Part shown: in pieces, positions 45,417 to 57,420 of the stretch | How positions within the stretch are numbered: position 1 is the stretch's first letter | Layout of the letters: each line of letters starts with the position of its first letter | Assembly: GCA_030770425.1 (NCBI GenBank) | Contig: JASJFT010000094.1 | Location: 62,001-126,000, forward strand | DNA: 64,000 nucleotides | Direction of reading: 5' to 3' | Origin: Darksidea phi | Lineage: Eukaryota; Ascomycota; Dothideomycetes; Pleosporales; Lentitheciaceae | Notes under the pieces: model-generated | Database searches by the model: none | Told to the model about the DNA's origin: nothing | Seen by the model: only the letters and a program-made list of their open reading frames with translations | Position numbers and translations under genes: made by a program

Positions 45417-47792
45417 TCATGATGCTGCACCCGCTTTGTTTTGCCCCGCACCAAAAGCGAGCTGCATCCTCCGCGCATGTGCTGCTCTCCGTTTTGCCTC
45501 TGCCGTCATTCGTTGAGGCTGTGACGTTGGTACAGGTGGTGATCGTGCGACTGGCACGGCGGGCTGCAATGCGTCCGCTGGAATGCTCGGTTTGGAAGGC
45601 TCAATAATGTTGTTTTCAGGAAGGCTAGCCTCTGCTGATGAAGCGGAAGCGGTTATTGATCCTGTAGTCTCTGGTACCGACAGCTCCTTTGTCGACAGCT
45701 TGTGATCCTTCTCTTTGCAAGCTTCTACATCGCTTGGCGATGCGGCATCTTGTTGTGGTGCTGATATGGTCTGTCTCGTCGGAAGCGTACTTTCTTTTAC
45801 ATTGCTTGCCCCATGCCGCGGGGACAATGGTGGCGGGACTTCTGGAACCGCTATTGGGCTTTGGGTAGTTGCACTAGCACTTGAGGCACTTGCTTCACTC
45901 TCTTGTCCGCTCGCAAGAGATTGAGCGCTCTGTTCTAACTTCGGCGGGCTCACTGGTATATGAGGTTTCGGCATACGGTCTATGATGCCCTCACGTGGCC
46001 GTTCGGAACTCATCGGCGTTTCAGTGCCTGCGACCGCATGAGGTACAGGAGGAGGCGAGCTTAAGGGTAAGGGTAGGGGTGGCTTGTAAGCTGTGTATGT
46101 GGGAAGTGCACGCGCGGATGGCGATATGTTGGTAGATGTCGGCGGAGATATGGCCACTGGTGTGCTCACAATAGACCCCATCCCCTTCACGATCCCTGGG
46201 TAGTCTGTAGGCGACTCTGTTGATACTGGCGAGGATGCGATAGATGTTGATGGCGTAGAGCTATGAACAGAGATTGGCGAATCGTGACTTTGATAGCTAT
46301 CACGAGCTGAGGCAGGAAGTACCCAGTTCGACAGATCGTCCATGAGAGATGTTTGACCGTAAAGGTGAGGAAGTGTTGAGGGAAGCGAACGATGCTTCGC
46401 CGGCGGTTTCCTCACATTAACAGCCTTGGGTCTAAACCGCATCGTTGTGATAGGAACTGTGGCGGCTTTTGTGACGGATACGGATGCGTTTGAGTCGTAG
46501 CGTTCAAGCGGCTTTTCGTTCAGCGTGGGTAGCTGTGTCACTTGGTCGAACGATGCTCGTGGCCTAACGCCAAAAGATGTTGATGGTAAAACTTGATCAG
46601 AGTATGCGCGTGGACGTGCTTGATCCAAGGATGCCAGTGTCCTTTGGTGAGTAGATGATGCTGGTAGTCGTACTTGGTCAAAGGATCTCCGCGGAGGTAG
46701 CGGGTCATGCGACGCCTGCGTCAAATTTTGCGGCTCGGACTGCGTCGCTTTATGTCTGGACACATTGCTGCCCGTTCCAAAGGCGCTGGGAAGCTGTACA
46801 GAAGATGAATCGGGACGCACCGCATCCATGGACGCTGATCGAGGCTTTGTCGGCGGTGCGTACAAGTCCCAATTATCAGGAAGTGGGAGATCGTCTGGCG
46901 TACTCCCAGGCAGCTCGACAGGTGCAGAGTCGACTGATTGTACTGTGGCAACGTTAGCTTCCTTCTAAGTCCAATCGACAGAAGACATACCATCGAACTT
47001 ATCTCCGCCTGCTTCCGATACCATGATACTCGGCAGCGACAGATTCTTCTGACTCAACCTCCACCTCTGCCTTGAATGTGGACTCCTCAAGATGTCTCGC
47101 GCATCTTCCTGTATCCAAGGCCGCGTCGGCGCCTCATATACGGGATCTTGACCACCGAAAGCGGCGTTCATCTCAGCGGCCAGCATAACATGGACGGCAG
47201 TCATGAGGCTCTGATGGCACACGGTGAGGTTCTGCTGCCTGCTTATGAGTTTTTTCTGGTGAGACAAGACCCATTCGAATTTACGCCTTAGGCCAACTGT
47301 CCCGCTATCGTCTCCGGACACGCGCACGGTCTCCATGTAAACGCCAATGTCATTCAACGCCCGCTGAATGTCAAGCAAGATTGCATCAATCCAGGTCTTT
47401 TTGTCAGGCCATGACTCGAAGTAGTCGGTAACAGGTTGCGACGCGTAGAGGCGCGATGCTTCAGTCACATCCTGCCGCACGCGTTGGAGGAGGTTGACGA
47501 AAACTTCGCTGTCTGATGAGACTTTGTCGTGAGATGAGGCGTAGTCAGCAAAGTCGAAAACTGTTGATAGTGACGAGAAGACTTTGGTGACATCTTCAGA
47601 TGACTTGCGGGATAGTGCGATGGATGTACGATTAGAGTTGTCCTGCGTCGTCGCAGACTTTCGCTCGAAGTACTTTTGCTTCATCGTTCGTGCTTCCGTG
47701 CGATTGGACGCCACTTCGTCCGCGCGACTGGACGCCACTTCGTGATTGACGTGCAAGCTCTCGGGCAGGTAGAGTCCAGCGCCAGGCATCAT
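45417..47792 (-). CDS. Large Ser/Pro-rich cytoplasmic protein, unknown; N-terminus possibly longer
   Basis: Exon 1 (46991-47792) and exon 2 (45417-46942) join through a 48-nt intron (46943-46990, GTATGT, GCTAACG branch, CCACAG) to give 775 aa. The N-terminal 230 residues form a helical domain with the ordered stretch SWPDKKTWIDAILLDIQRAL and then KFEWVLSHQKKLISRQQ, typical of a conserved but unnamed ascomycete protein. From about residue 270 the protein is disordered, rich in Ser, Pro and Thr. The frame stays open upstream to 47858, reading PFFYQELLPAQTTFG just before the first Met, so an extra 5' exon ending near 47858 (AG acceptor) is likely. No membrane helix. Confidence 0.7.
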
Positions 47793-47858
47793 AGTGCCAA
47801 ATGTCGTTTGGGCGGGGAGAAGCTCTTGGTAGAAGAAAGGCTTTCGTTGCCGCAGCAG

Positions 47859-48469
47859 CTAACGGTTCATGAAGGCAATCAGGAATGAGACATGCGAAAG
47901 TGACAGCACGCGGTTCCCGGGGATCAACGCCCAATCCTATGCTCGGTGTGAGCTGTTAGGATAGGCGCAGACGAGATGACGGCGATGCCTGTAACACTTA
48001 GTGCAATACTTCATAGGCGGACGAATGCTAGCTCGGCCAATGGCAAACAAGGACAAGGACAAAAGGAGGCTGTGGTCGCGCAGCGGATGAAACGAAATGA
48101 TCAATTGACAGGCTGCCTGCAGGTCGGCGGCGCGGTAGGATTATAGCATGGATAGTTGTGCAGCCTCTGTGCATGCTAGCCATCGGCAAGCTGCAGCAAT
48201 AATCATGTGTCACGGCCGGAATTAGGACAGATTTACCGTACATAGCAGCGGACGGTCATGTCCAAAGCTCTCTATTGATCGGGGCCAACGTCGCATCCTT
48301 CCCGAGCGCTTATTTCGAGACGTAGGATTTGACGGCCCGAATAAGCTAAACAGCATCCCACAGGGCTGTGTTTGAGCCACCAAGAGCGCGGGAGACAGGC
48401 TGACCTATGATGAGCGAGGAAAAAGCTCCTGGCAAAAAAGCAAACAATCAATTTACTAATTATCGTCGC
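47859..48469. other. Intergenic, may hold a first exon of the 45417 gene
   Basis: About 610 bp between two - strand genes. A possible upstream exon for the 45417 gene would fall here, but I could not choose one. No repeat seen. Confidence 0.3.
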
Positions 48470-49919
48470 TCACTCATCAAGCCGACGAACCACAGCCTCA
48501 CTGAATGGCCTCGCTGGCCTGATGGGCTCGCCATTTTCGTCCCTTACCTGCACAAGGGCCGGAAAAAGGCACAAGCTGCCTGATTTGACGTCCTGGTCAC
48601 TCTGCCAGTCGAATTTCCACGAGCTGGGCTGTGAAAATAGCGTGAACGCAAAGAGTGCAGACCGCTTGAGAATCTCCTCCAAATTCCGGGTTCGCTGCCC
48701 ATCATCCATCCGCGAGTCGCTGTACGGTCGGAGGACGTTATTGAGCAAGTTTGCCGCCGCCTGTAGATTATGGAGTCGAGCGTCGGTTGCAGAGAATGGA
48801 TTGCGAACGTATGTCGACTGCATGAGTTCTGCAGTGATAGCCCGCCATTTGGCAAAGTATGTAGCATGCACTGCTCAGACATTAGTTGTGCTGGTTTTGA
48901 GAATTCCGCAGTAGCTTACCTCGCGAGCCATGGTCTACTACAGTCATTGCCTGGAAACAATTCGAGACCTCTGGTGGCAGGAATGTCGAGTTCGGGGGGC
49001 TGTCGAGCTGCATCCGCGAAACCACGACCCAAGCGATACAGAATCGTAGTGCAATCTCCCTTGTTACCGAGTTGCCCAGCAATGTGCTCAAAGTCCCGAC
49101 TGATACTGGCATGTCGCTTCCGAGGGCTTGAAGATCGTCGTAATCAATCAACACAGGGCTCACGCGTTCGGCATGGTAATAGCTCTGGACGTGATTCTTG
49201 ATGAGATTACTGATCTTTGAGACTTCACCGGTGATGGCCTTATCCTCTAATGGTAGGGGTAGTCCGTTTTCGAGAGCTGCAGCGATCGGGCTTCCACTCT
49301 CCAGAGATACTGCTTTGGCTGCAGGCCCCTTTTCTCGGTGGATCAAGGCCATTGAGCTCGCTTCGGAGTCCCGGACGCCTACCGACTTCTTTCTCCAGAA
49401 GAACCACGCAATAAGTGCTGCGATGAGTGCACCAGCAAAGAGACAACCAATGGCGACTCCTGCGACTGCACCAGTCGCGAGGCGATTGGACCCTTTCTCG
49501 ATCGGTGCTGTGGTAGACGAAGGCTTACCGTCATTGGCGCTTGGTTCGGTAGGATCGGGCGTGGACACCGGTTCGGAGGAGGTTGGGGGAGGTGTAGTCG
49601 GCAGTGTTGGATCTGGTGTTGGAGTGGTTATCGCTACGAAGCCTTTTGAAACGAATGTCCCAGTTTGTGGGGCAGGGGATGGAGTTGTTAGTTCCCATTG
49701 AATCTGCTTTGCTCCCTGGTCCCATATATACGTCGCGTATGCCGGATAAGGGGCACAACATGGCATAGAGTTGGTCACTGAGCCTGGGCCGACGACCTTC
49801 AGAGACTTGTCGTTTCCAGGCTCCGAGTAAAAGGTAACGAAAACACTTGTTGTTGCAGGCGGCACGACGGGGACAGGGGGTAAAGTGAGAGTCGCGATCG
49901 CGAACGAGTTGGTTGTCAT
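48470..49919 (-). CDS. Single-pass membrane protein with large helical cytoplasmic domain
   Basis: Exon 1 (48920-49919) and exon 2 (48470-48870) are joined by a 49-nt intron (48871-48919, GTAAGC, ACTAAT branch, GAGCAG), giving 466 aa. The first 90 residues form a small extracellular-type domain containing a CC pair (MPCCAPYPAY). A Thr/Pro/Ser stalk (about 93-145), one membrane helix (AVAGVAIGCLFAGALIAALI) and WFFWRKK as stop-transfer follow. The cytoplasmic region, about 290 residues, is helical. A classical signal peptide is not obvious. The layout parallels the 42462 surface protein but the intracellular part is much larger, which suggests a signalling or scaffold role. Family not recognised. 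Confidence 0.78.
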
Positions 49920-50676
49920 GATGAGGGATCTTGTAGGGTTCGGTGGTCCGTATCAGGGTTGGAAATCGGTATCGCGGAGGTTAGAACAGCAAAGTTCTCG
50001 AGAAAGGAAATATAAAGGCTTCCCCGATCCTACAGATATGCGGATAGATAGAAAGTCGGAGTGGTGTACAAGGCTGACCATCATGTCTTAAACTTCAACA
50101 CGCCAACAGAGGTGGATAGACCCATTTTGACACCGGTAAAGCATTTGCATATTTTACTGCCCAGAGCTGCACGACTAATTGCGGCACAGCATGCCTGAAC
50201 ACGAACACACCACAACACGTCGCCGAACACCACAATTCGGCACCATCGTCCGCTGTACCCCGCCCCTGCATAGCCCCCCTTCCCACCTCCTCAATATAAC
50301 CTACGAATCATCGACCACAAAACCAAGAAATAACCTGCTTGGTGTGTTGGGGGCTAGACGGGCGACGACTCAGGCAGCCGCGATTCCTGCAGTCAGACCC
50401 CTAATGGCCCCCAATGGCCCCGGCTGGCTCCCCGCCCTAAACCCTAATAATATCTATGGAACAGCTGGGGCCACCACGATCATCTCCGGGCGATGGGCAC
50501 GAGCGCAGTGGAGACGTTTGTGCTGTGCCGGCGAGGCTGAGCTGTGAAACGGGATACGGTCGTGCATATCGCGTCAGGACCTCGTCTTAAAGCTGCGAAC
50601 TCAGCCTGCTCCCCCCGCCCGACGACGAGATTGACGCAACGGCATTGTGAATAAGGAAACTGTTATTGCGAGCAAT
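49920..50676. promoter_or_regulatory. Divergent intergenic region
   Basis: 757 bp between divergent start codons (49919 on -, 50677 on +). It holds both promoters. A 122-codon frame at 50179-50547 has no coding character. No clear TATA element or repeat. Confidence 0.4.
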
Positions 50677-53052
50677 ATGGAGGCCGAGAAGCCGCATATG
50701 GTGATTGGAGTGGATTTGGGGATGACTTGTGAGTGCTTGCGAAGCTTGAGGAACGGCCCGGGGAGGCTAGTCCGGTTTGGTTCTAGCACGCCTTTGGTCT
50801 CAGATCACGTGATATTTCATTCACGCCGATGTGTGGGGACTCCTATCGTGGATTGCCTTGCTTTCGGAAGAAACACTACCCTGATTTCTCTTTCTTTCAT
50901 CTCGACTAGTTCACGCCACTCGACCATCATGTACTAACCCTATGACCCAGGTACCGGCGTCGCCTATGCCAACCTCTCTATCGGCTCTTCCCAAACGCGC
51001 TGGGTGCAGAAATGGCCCGGCCGCTTCCAAGCCAACGAGAACAAGGTCCCCACCGTAGTAGTCTATCCGCAAAACTCTTCGCAACCCTCCTCCTGGGGCT
51101 TCCTCAGCGAGACCGTCGCCGAAACCACATCCGAAGACAAGGAGTACAAGGAGTGGTTCAAAACATGTCTAGATCCGGAACGCCTGCGGCAAAAGCAATT
51201 GGAAGATCCGGAAGGGGCGCCGGAGAGTATCCAAGAGGTGGAGAAATGGTACGAGGACTACCTGAGGAAGATGTATGAGTATTTGAGCTTCAAACTCGGC
51301 GGCGAACTCTCGGGCACAACATGGGAAACCGCCCGTATAGAGTTCATCTTCTCCGTACCCACGACATGGGCGCCCGTTCCCACAGTCGAAAACTTCAAAA
51401 AGATAGTAGCAGCGAGTGGTTTCGGCACACACCCCGCGCACACAGTATCAATCGGCCTCACCGAAGCCGAAGCAGCAGCCGTCCACGTCTCGACAGAAGC
51501 CCCAGGCATCTTCCGCGAAAACGAGATCCTACTAGTCTGCGATGCCGGCGGCGGTACCACCGATCTCAGCGTCCTCATGGTAACAGGCACCGCGAACCAA
51601 ACCATCAACCTCCAACAACTCGACGTCGTATTCGGCGAAACAATAGGCTCTGCAGCTATCGACTACGAGTTCGAGAAACTGGTTGCTGCCCGTCTTGTGT
51701 TGGCGAATAGTACCGTGCCCACGGGCATCGACCCCGCAGACGCCGCCTGGGAAATGATGAAGTCGCGCGACTTTCAAGCTGTCAAGTGCGAGTTGGGGAG
51801 TCCAGATGATACGCCGTTGTTTAGCATCGCGATACCACGTGTGTCGCAAGCGTACAATAACAGCGATCCCGACGTACGGATCCGCAATGGCGAGATGACG
51901 TTCGAGCGGGAGGACCTGCAATCGCTGTTCGACACGCAGATACATAAGCTGTTCCAGCTTATCGACAACCAGCTCAATTCACTCTACCAGAAGTTTCCCG
52001 CTGCGCAGGTAGCGCATCTCGTCTTATCCGGTGGCCTAGGGAATAGCGCTTATGTGCAAGCACAACTCCAGCATCACTATGCCGCAAGCAACCTTCCCAA
52101 CGCGCACTCCATATCCGTCCGTATAGCCCCGGACCCTCAGCTTGCCGTCTGCAAAGGTCTAGTGTCGGACCGTGTCCGGAAACTGCTCACCTCACAATCC
52201 GTCCTCGGCTGGCGCTGTTGTCGCTCCTCCTACGGCACCATGTGCAAGATCCTTTACGACAAGCGGAATCCGGACCATGTAGGGAAACAACTGATGAAAG
52301 ATCCATTAAATGGCAAAATGTATATCATGCAAGCGATAGCATGGTTCGTGAGGAAAGGTGAGCCGGTTAGCGTGGATAAGCCGATCGTGCATACCTTCAT
52401 TAAGAAGGTCAGTCCTGGGGATCCGAGGAGGGCATTCCCGACGAGCGTTGTAGAATGTGGCCTAGAAGCGGCGCAGCTTCCTGACCAGATGGGCCCAGGT
52501 AAGCTTACAGCTTCGACATGTAAAAGAAAGGACGCTGACACGGGTATAGAGACGCGCGTGCTCTGCGAAATTTCCTCCGACCTCAGCACCGCCAGCGAAA
52601 AGCGCTTCACGGAGAAGAACAAATATTTCTGGTCCCTCGGAAAGCACTACTTCAAGGTGGAATACCAAGTACGCGTCCTGATCGGGCCAGCCGACATTCG
52701 CTTCGAGCTGTGGTTCGATAACCAGAAACTCTCTCGTGACCAAAGCATCAAGGTTGAATGGACACCCGCCCCGTCTGCACCACCAGCCCCGCCCGTGGAT
52801 CTTGCGACCTATAATCGCGTGGAGTTGCCAGATAGTCATCCGACACATATGTCGGGTGGACTGGCAGGGATGAACGGGGGTGTCGGTATGGTTGGGGAAA
52901 GACATGGTCATGTGCCAGCGAATGGGCTAGAGAGGTCAGGCACAGCGGTTATAGATAGAGCTGCGAATGGGGAGGACAAAAAGAAGGGAAGAGGGCTGAA
53001 GTCTGCGGGAGCGCTTCTAGAGAGAGCGAGAGGGGCCAAGTGGACGGTATGA
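50677..53052 (+). CDS. Hsp70-like ATPase of the HSPA12 type
   Basis: Three exons: 50677-50728, 50951-52498 and 52550-53052, giving 700 aa. Intron 1 (222 nt) splits the phosphate-1 loop so that VIGVDLGMT joins CTGVAYANLSIG. Intron 2 (51 nt, GTAAGC...TATAG) lies in frame and stop-free, and splicing joins GP to ETRVLCEISSDLS. The actin-like ATPase core has the phosphate-2 motif VCDAGGGTTDLSV (about 213-225) and the adenosine motif LSGGLGNSAYVQ. The substrate-binding half diverges from classical Hsp70 and lacks an EEVD tail; a low-complexity basic tail ends the protein. Such proteins are numerous in filamentous fungi, and their clients are unknown. Cytosolic by lack of signals. Confidence 0.9.
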
Positions 53053-53576
53053 GCATGATATTATTCTTCACTATTATTCGTTTTAACGTATCTGGCGAAC
53101 TCACGAGTGGCATGAGCTCCGCTGAAGAGGCGAACGGACATATCCGCGATCAGGACACCATGCGTTATACAGTGTAACCTTGGGCTGGCCTGTAGCGAAA
53201 GAGCAAGTTAGACCATTGAGCTTCTGTCCAAGGGCATAACTATCTCACATGTTCAAATATGTGCTGTCCAAAACCTCTGCCACAACCCCTTTTTCCCACT
53301 TTGGGGATTTGATGACCAGTTCATATTCTACTGTTTGGCAAAAAGTGCAACGCGTGCCACGCGATGGGCAGCATCGCGTGGTAAAGAAGTACAATACAGT
53401 AGGCTTACTTTTTAATAAAAACAAGCCGGCCAGAGGCATATTGGCAAGCCTCCGCCGTGGCTAGAAAGCGACCCCTGGCGATTAATCAGTGAACACAGTT
53501 GGTCACATTTCCTAGTGATGCCTTGATCAACCATCGTAGCCTTAATATGCACTTACCGATTGAACCCTTGGGACCT
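53053..53576. other. Convergent intergenic region
   Basis: 524 bp between the stop codons of the Hsp70-like and SF3a60 genes. It contains a perfect hairpin, listed separately, and no coding sequence. Confidence 0.45.
53357..53381. repeat. Perfect 10-bp inverted repeat (hairpin)
   Basis: CCACGCGATG and CATCGCGTGG flank a 5-nt loop, GGCAG. It lies between two convergent genes, about 300 bp from one stop and 195 bp from the other. It could form a stable hairpin in transcripts of either gene or be a palindromic protein site. Confidence 0.7.
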
Positions 53577-55129
53577 CTATACCATGCCCTGCGCTGCCAG
53601 ATCCCTATAGATCTTTTCCGGCATAACATTGCCCTCCGAGTCTTCCATCTCAACCACGTTCTCAACCGCAGATTGCTCCTTCTTTTTGTCTTTTGTGATC
53701 TTCTTCCAAAGCGTCTGAGCTTCATCGATCTTGGTGATTTCGCGGAAGAGAGTTGTGTTCGTAATACCGAGACACTTCAGGCCGTGTATGTGGCGAGGCT
53801 CGTTGAAGTGCTTGTCGAAAGCGCGCCTGCCCATATAGACGTAGTTGCCGCAGATCTCGCATCCGAACTCGACACCAAGGCCGTGCAGCTTGTACAGCCA
53901 GAAGGGAATAGGCTTGCCGTCCCACGCAAGGGGAAGCTTGAGCGGATTGTAGATTTTCTCCTCCCCATCGGGTTCATGGTCGTCGTCGTCGGCACCGTTC
54001 GCATCTCCAATCCTCTCTGAGTAAAGTTCTTCCAGCTCTTGTTGACGCTCGCGCTCAGTCATGCCCTGCTTTCGCTCGACGTTGACTTTGGTATCGCTGC
54101 GCTCCGTCTGCATAGCCGCCGCGAGCTTTCGGATCCTGAACTCGCGCTCGGCCACAGCGCGCTCCTTGAAACGCCGCATATCACCGCCGGCACCATTGGC
54201 GTTGATAGAAGTCGCACCAGAGCTTTCCTGTACAGCCTTCTTGTGCTTCTTGCCTGTCAAATGAGCCTCGTACACGGTCTCCTTGGCGAAGCCTTTCTTG
54301 CATGCGGAGCACCAGATGCCCTCGGCTGGCGCGTGACCGGTAGCCGCACCAGTTTGCGTCGAGTTCTTCTCCCAGCCAGGCACTTCTTCCTTTTCCCAGA
54401 GCTCCACGAATTCGTTGTCAAAGTTGGCGAAGATCTTGTCCAGGTTTTCGAGCGGTTTCGTACGGCGCATAAAGCTCTCCAGATAGTCTTGTAGCCCCTT
54501 CAGATACTGGAAATAAGACTCGGACATCTTCTGGTCGCGTCGTATTGTTGAATGCGGCGGAGTGAAGATATCGAATACATCGAGGTACTGCAGATACGTC
54601 AGGCGGCGCGCTTGCTGGTGCACGGGAAGGTTCAGGTACTGCTCATGCAGCGTGGTCAGATCGAAGAATCGACCAAAACCCTCCTCGCCTGTAAACATGG
54701 CTTCGATAGCGCGCAGGGAATGTGCCTGATCTTCGGGTGTCCGCCGCTTATACGCCTTCTCCAGGTTCTCGACGGGCTCGTTCGGGTAGCGGTTGTGGAA
54801 GTTTTTGATAGAGGAAAGCTCCGTCATGAATGACTCCATGGGGTCGCCATGAGTGAGCGCGCGGATCTCATCGTCCTTGGTGCCGTCGACATCTTCGTAA
54901 ATCTTGAGCAGGCGGCTCGACTGGGACTCGATCTGCTCAAGGAAGCGTGCAATGTCGTGATCGCGCGCGAGACGGTCCCGAATCTGTCTTGTGGTCAGTA
55001 TTAGCGCGAACACGGCCGGGGGGCAGTAGAGATGCCTACGTGTGGAGGGTCGTCGAGCAGGCGGTCGGCGATGGCGTCCTCCAGCCGCTCCAAGTCCTCA
55101 TGGATCTGGCGCTGGTCTTCGAGGAGCAT
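53577..55129 (-). CDS. PRP9: Splicing factor 3a subunit 3 (SF3a60/Prp9)
   Basis: This is a core subunit of the SF3a complex of U2 snRNP, needed for prespliceosome assembly in the nucleus. Exon 1 (55040-55129) encodes MLLEDQRQIHEDLERL and onwards. A 56-nt intron (54984-55039) ends at GACAG, and exon 2 (53577-54983) completes 498 aa. Two matrin/U1-type zinc fingers are visible: WCSACKKGFAKETVYEAHL (about 254-272, continuing to GKKHKK) and FGCEICGNYVYMGRRAF with H-x5-H (about 403-431). The second region, including FDKHFNEPRHIHGLKCLGI, is diagnostic of SF3a60. Length matches human SF3A3 (about 500). It is head-to-head with the FAL1 gene. Confidence 0.95.
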
Positions 55130-55372
55130 GGTCGCGGTCGCCTAGCTTTGGTGAGTTGGGATATAGGAGTGTGAGTTTCTGAGAGCGCAGACCTTTTGGC
55201 GTTCGACGTGCAGTGAGAGCTCCGGCGGGAAAGAAGTAGAGGCGCTAAGGGACGGTTTCTCCGCGCCAAGACATGCAAGGCTTAGGTTGGTGTGGAGAAC
55301 TGGATTAATTCTACAATCCTCGCCGCAAGCAACCCCAACCACACGCAAACCGAACCCGAATACGCGCTCAAC
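55130..55372. promoter_or_regulatory. Bidirectional promoter of SF3a60 and FAL1 genes
   Basis: 243 bp separate the two start codons. Both genes belong to RNA processing, and a shared promoter would couple their expression. No TATA element is seen, as is usual for housekeeping pairs. Confidence 0.55.
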
Positions 55373-56665
55373 ATGGCAGAAGGCATTGATCGCAACGCGG
55401 ATGAAAAGATGGAGTTCTCCACCTCCAAGGAGGTCACCGTGGCGCCGACGTTCGAGGCTATGCACCTGAAGGAAAACCTGCTGCGCGGCATCTACGCCTA
55501 CGGCTACGAGTCACCCTCGGCCGTACAGTCGCGTGCCATTGTGCAAGTCTGCAAGGGACGCGACACCATTGCGCAGGCTCAGTCTGGAACGGGAAAGACG
55601 GCGACCTTCTCTATCTCCATCTTGCAAGTCATCGACACGGCTGTGCGCGAGACACAGGGTATGTACAGGGACAGTACTTGAATCGCATGTACTAACACTA
55701 TCTAGCCCTCGTTCTGTCTCCTACCCGCGAACTTGCGACTCAGATCCAATCGGTCATCATGGGCCTTGGTGATTACATGAACGTCCAGTGCCACGCCTGT
55801 ATCGGAGGAACAAACGTCGGTGAAGACATCCGCAAGTTAGACTATGGCCAGCACGTAGTTTCCGGAACACCTGGACGCGTTGCTGACATGATTCGCCGCC
55901 GCAACCTTCGGACACGCAACATCAAGATGCTGGTGCTGGACGAGGCTGATGAGCTGCTCAATCGCGGCTTCCGCGAGCAAATCTACGATGTCTACCGCTA
56001 CCTGCCGCCCGCGACCCAAGTTGTCGTTGTCTCAGCTACCCTCCCATACGACGTTCTGGAGATGACGACCAAGTTCATGACCGATCCGGTGCGCATCCTG
56101 GTCAAGCGTGACGAGTTGACACTCGAAGGCCTCAAACAGTACTTTATCGCCATCGAAAAAGAGGAATGGAAGTTCGATACGCTTTGTGACCTTTACGACA
56201 CTCTCACCATCACACAAGCTGTCATCTTCTGTAATACGCGCCGCAAGGTTGATTGGCTGACGGACAAGATGCGTGAGGCCAACTTTACGGTATCTTCGAT
56301 GCACGGTGATATGCCGCAACGGGAGCGCGACAGCATCATGCAAGATTTCCGCCAGGCCAACTCGCGCGTGCTGATCTCGACTGACGTCTGGGCGCGCGGT
56401 ATTGATGTACAGCAGGTGTCGCTCGTCATCAACTACGATCTCCCATCGAATCGTGAGAACTACATCCACAGGATCGGCCGAAGCGGGCGATTCGGCCGCA
56501 AGGGCGTGGCCATCAACTTTGTGACACAAGAGGACGTGCGCATTCTGCGCGATATCGAATGTAAGGGAAATACTTGTATATTATGGATAGAGCTGACAAA
56601 TCCCAGTATACTACTCGACTCAGATCGATGAGATGCCAATGAACGTTGCGGACCTACTAGCATAA
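55373..56665 (+). CDS. FAL1: DEAD-box RNA helicase FAL1 (eIF4A3 type)
   Basis: This is an ATP-dependent RNA helicase: eIF4A3 anchors exon junction complexes, and yeast Fal1 acts in 18S rRNA maturation. Exons 55373-55658, 55706-56560 and 56607-56665 give 399 aa. Introns are 47 nt (perfect TACTAACA branch) and 46 nt. The helicase motifs are complete: AQSGTGKT (69-76), PTREL, GG, TPGR, VLDEADE, SAT, then [13 protein letters not shown] and [13 protein letters not shown]. The C-terminus [19 protein letters not shown] is that of the eIF4A3/FAL1 group. The ORF-internal Met is preferred over an upstream Met at 55292 because the extension is not conserved-looking. Confidence 0.95.
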
Positions 56666-57243
56666 TGGGGATATCAGAATTTGGAAAATGAAACAGACCG
56701 AATGTGACTGATCATAAATGAAGCTTCCAGTTGGGAAACGAGGCTTCTGGTAGTTTGAGTGCGGAGGAAAGGGCTCTATAGCCATCTAGTAAGTCACTCT
56801 TTGCGCTCCTATACACACTCTGGCACTAATGTGTCACCCTGGACAGTACCAAATTGACAATGAAAAATTCCCATTTGGGTCCTAATTCACAGCTTGCATA
56901 ACACAAATACCCTGTGAATGTCGGATCTATCAATTTGCGACTCTCCTTTCTTGCGCAATCTTGGAACACCTAGTCACGTTAGAAAGTGCTACCATAGAGC
57001 TTTATAGTTGGTAGCAAAGGTTGACTGTACTCGGGGCCATCCACGGGGAGTCATTCCCACCCCGTGCTGGGACGTGACGCACTCTCCATTGTTTAATCAC
57101 AATGATCCTCTACACGGACACGAATATATCTCCGCTTTTTCCCGTCGTCCCCTCGTCATTTGCAACGTCTTATCGGGACTGCTCCTTTCTTCTACGAGCA
57201 CAGCCGCAACCTTCCTATACTATATATTCTTGTAAAAAGAGCT
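56666..57243. other. Intergenic downstream of FAL1
   Basis: 578 bp with the FAL1 3' UTR. No gene, repeat or RNA recognised. Confidence 0.4.
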
Positions 57244-57420
57244 ATGGACGCAACAACTATTTTGGGAACCAAAGGCTCCGCCAGCGTCGGAGCGGAATAC
57301 GAATCACTTGCCGTAGAAGAACTTCACCAGTGCCTCGTTGCAATAGCACGAGCGTCACAGCCATGATCCTCTATTGAGACATTATGTGGATTTGCCTTGC
57401 AGGAGGAAGAAAATCGCTCA
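57244..57420 (+). pseudogene. Possible small broken gene
   Basis: A frame starting MDATTILGTKGSASVG runs 40 codons to a TGA at 57364-57366 and then continues in the same frame (SSIETLCGFALQEEENRS) to a second stop at about 57418. Composition on both sides of the TGA looks similar and helical, so one nonsense change may have split a gene of about 58 codons. No family recognised. It could equally be chance. Confidence 0.25.

Noticed and set aside
49198..49701. 167-codon + strand frame opposite the membrane protein
   Set aside because: Antisense shadow of a Thr/Pro-rich stalk and membrane helix, whose codon bias opens the other strand.
51532..51945. 137-codon - strand frame inside the Hsp70-like gene
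   Set aside because: The sense strand carries the conserved ATPase motifs across this stretch.
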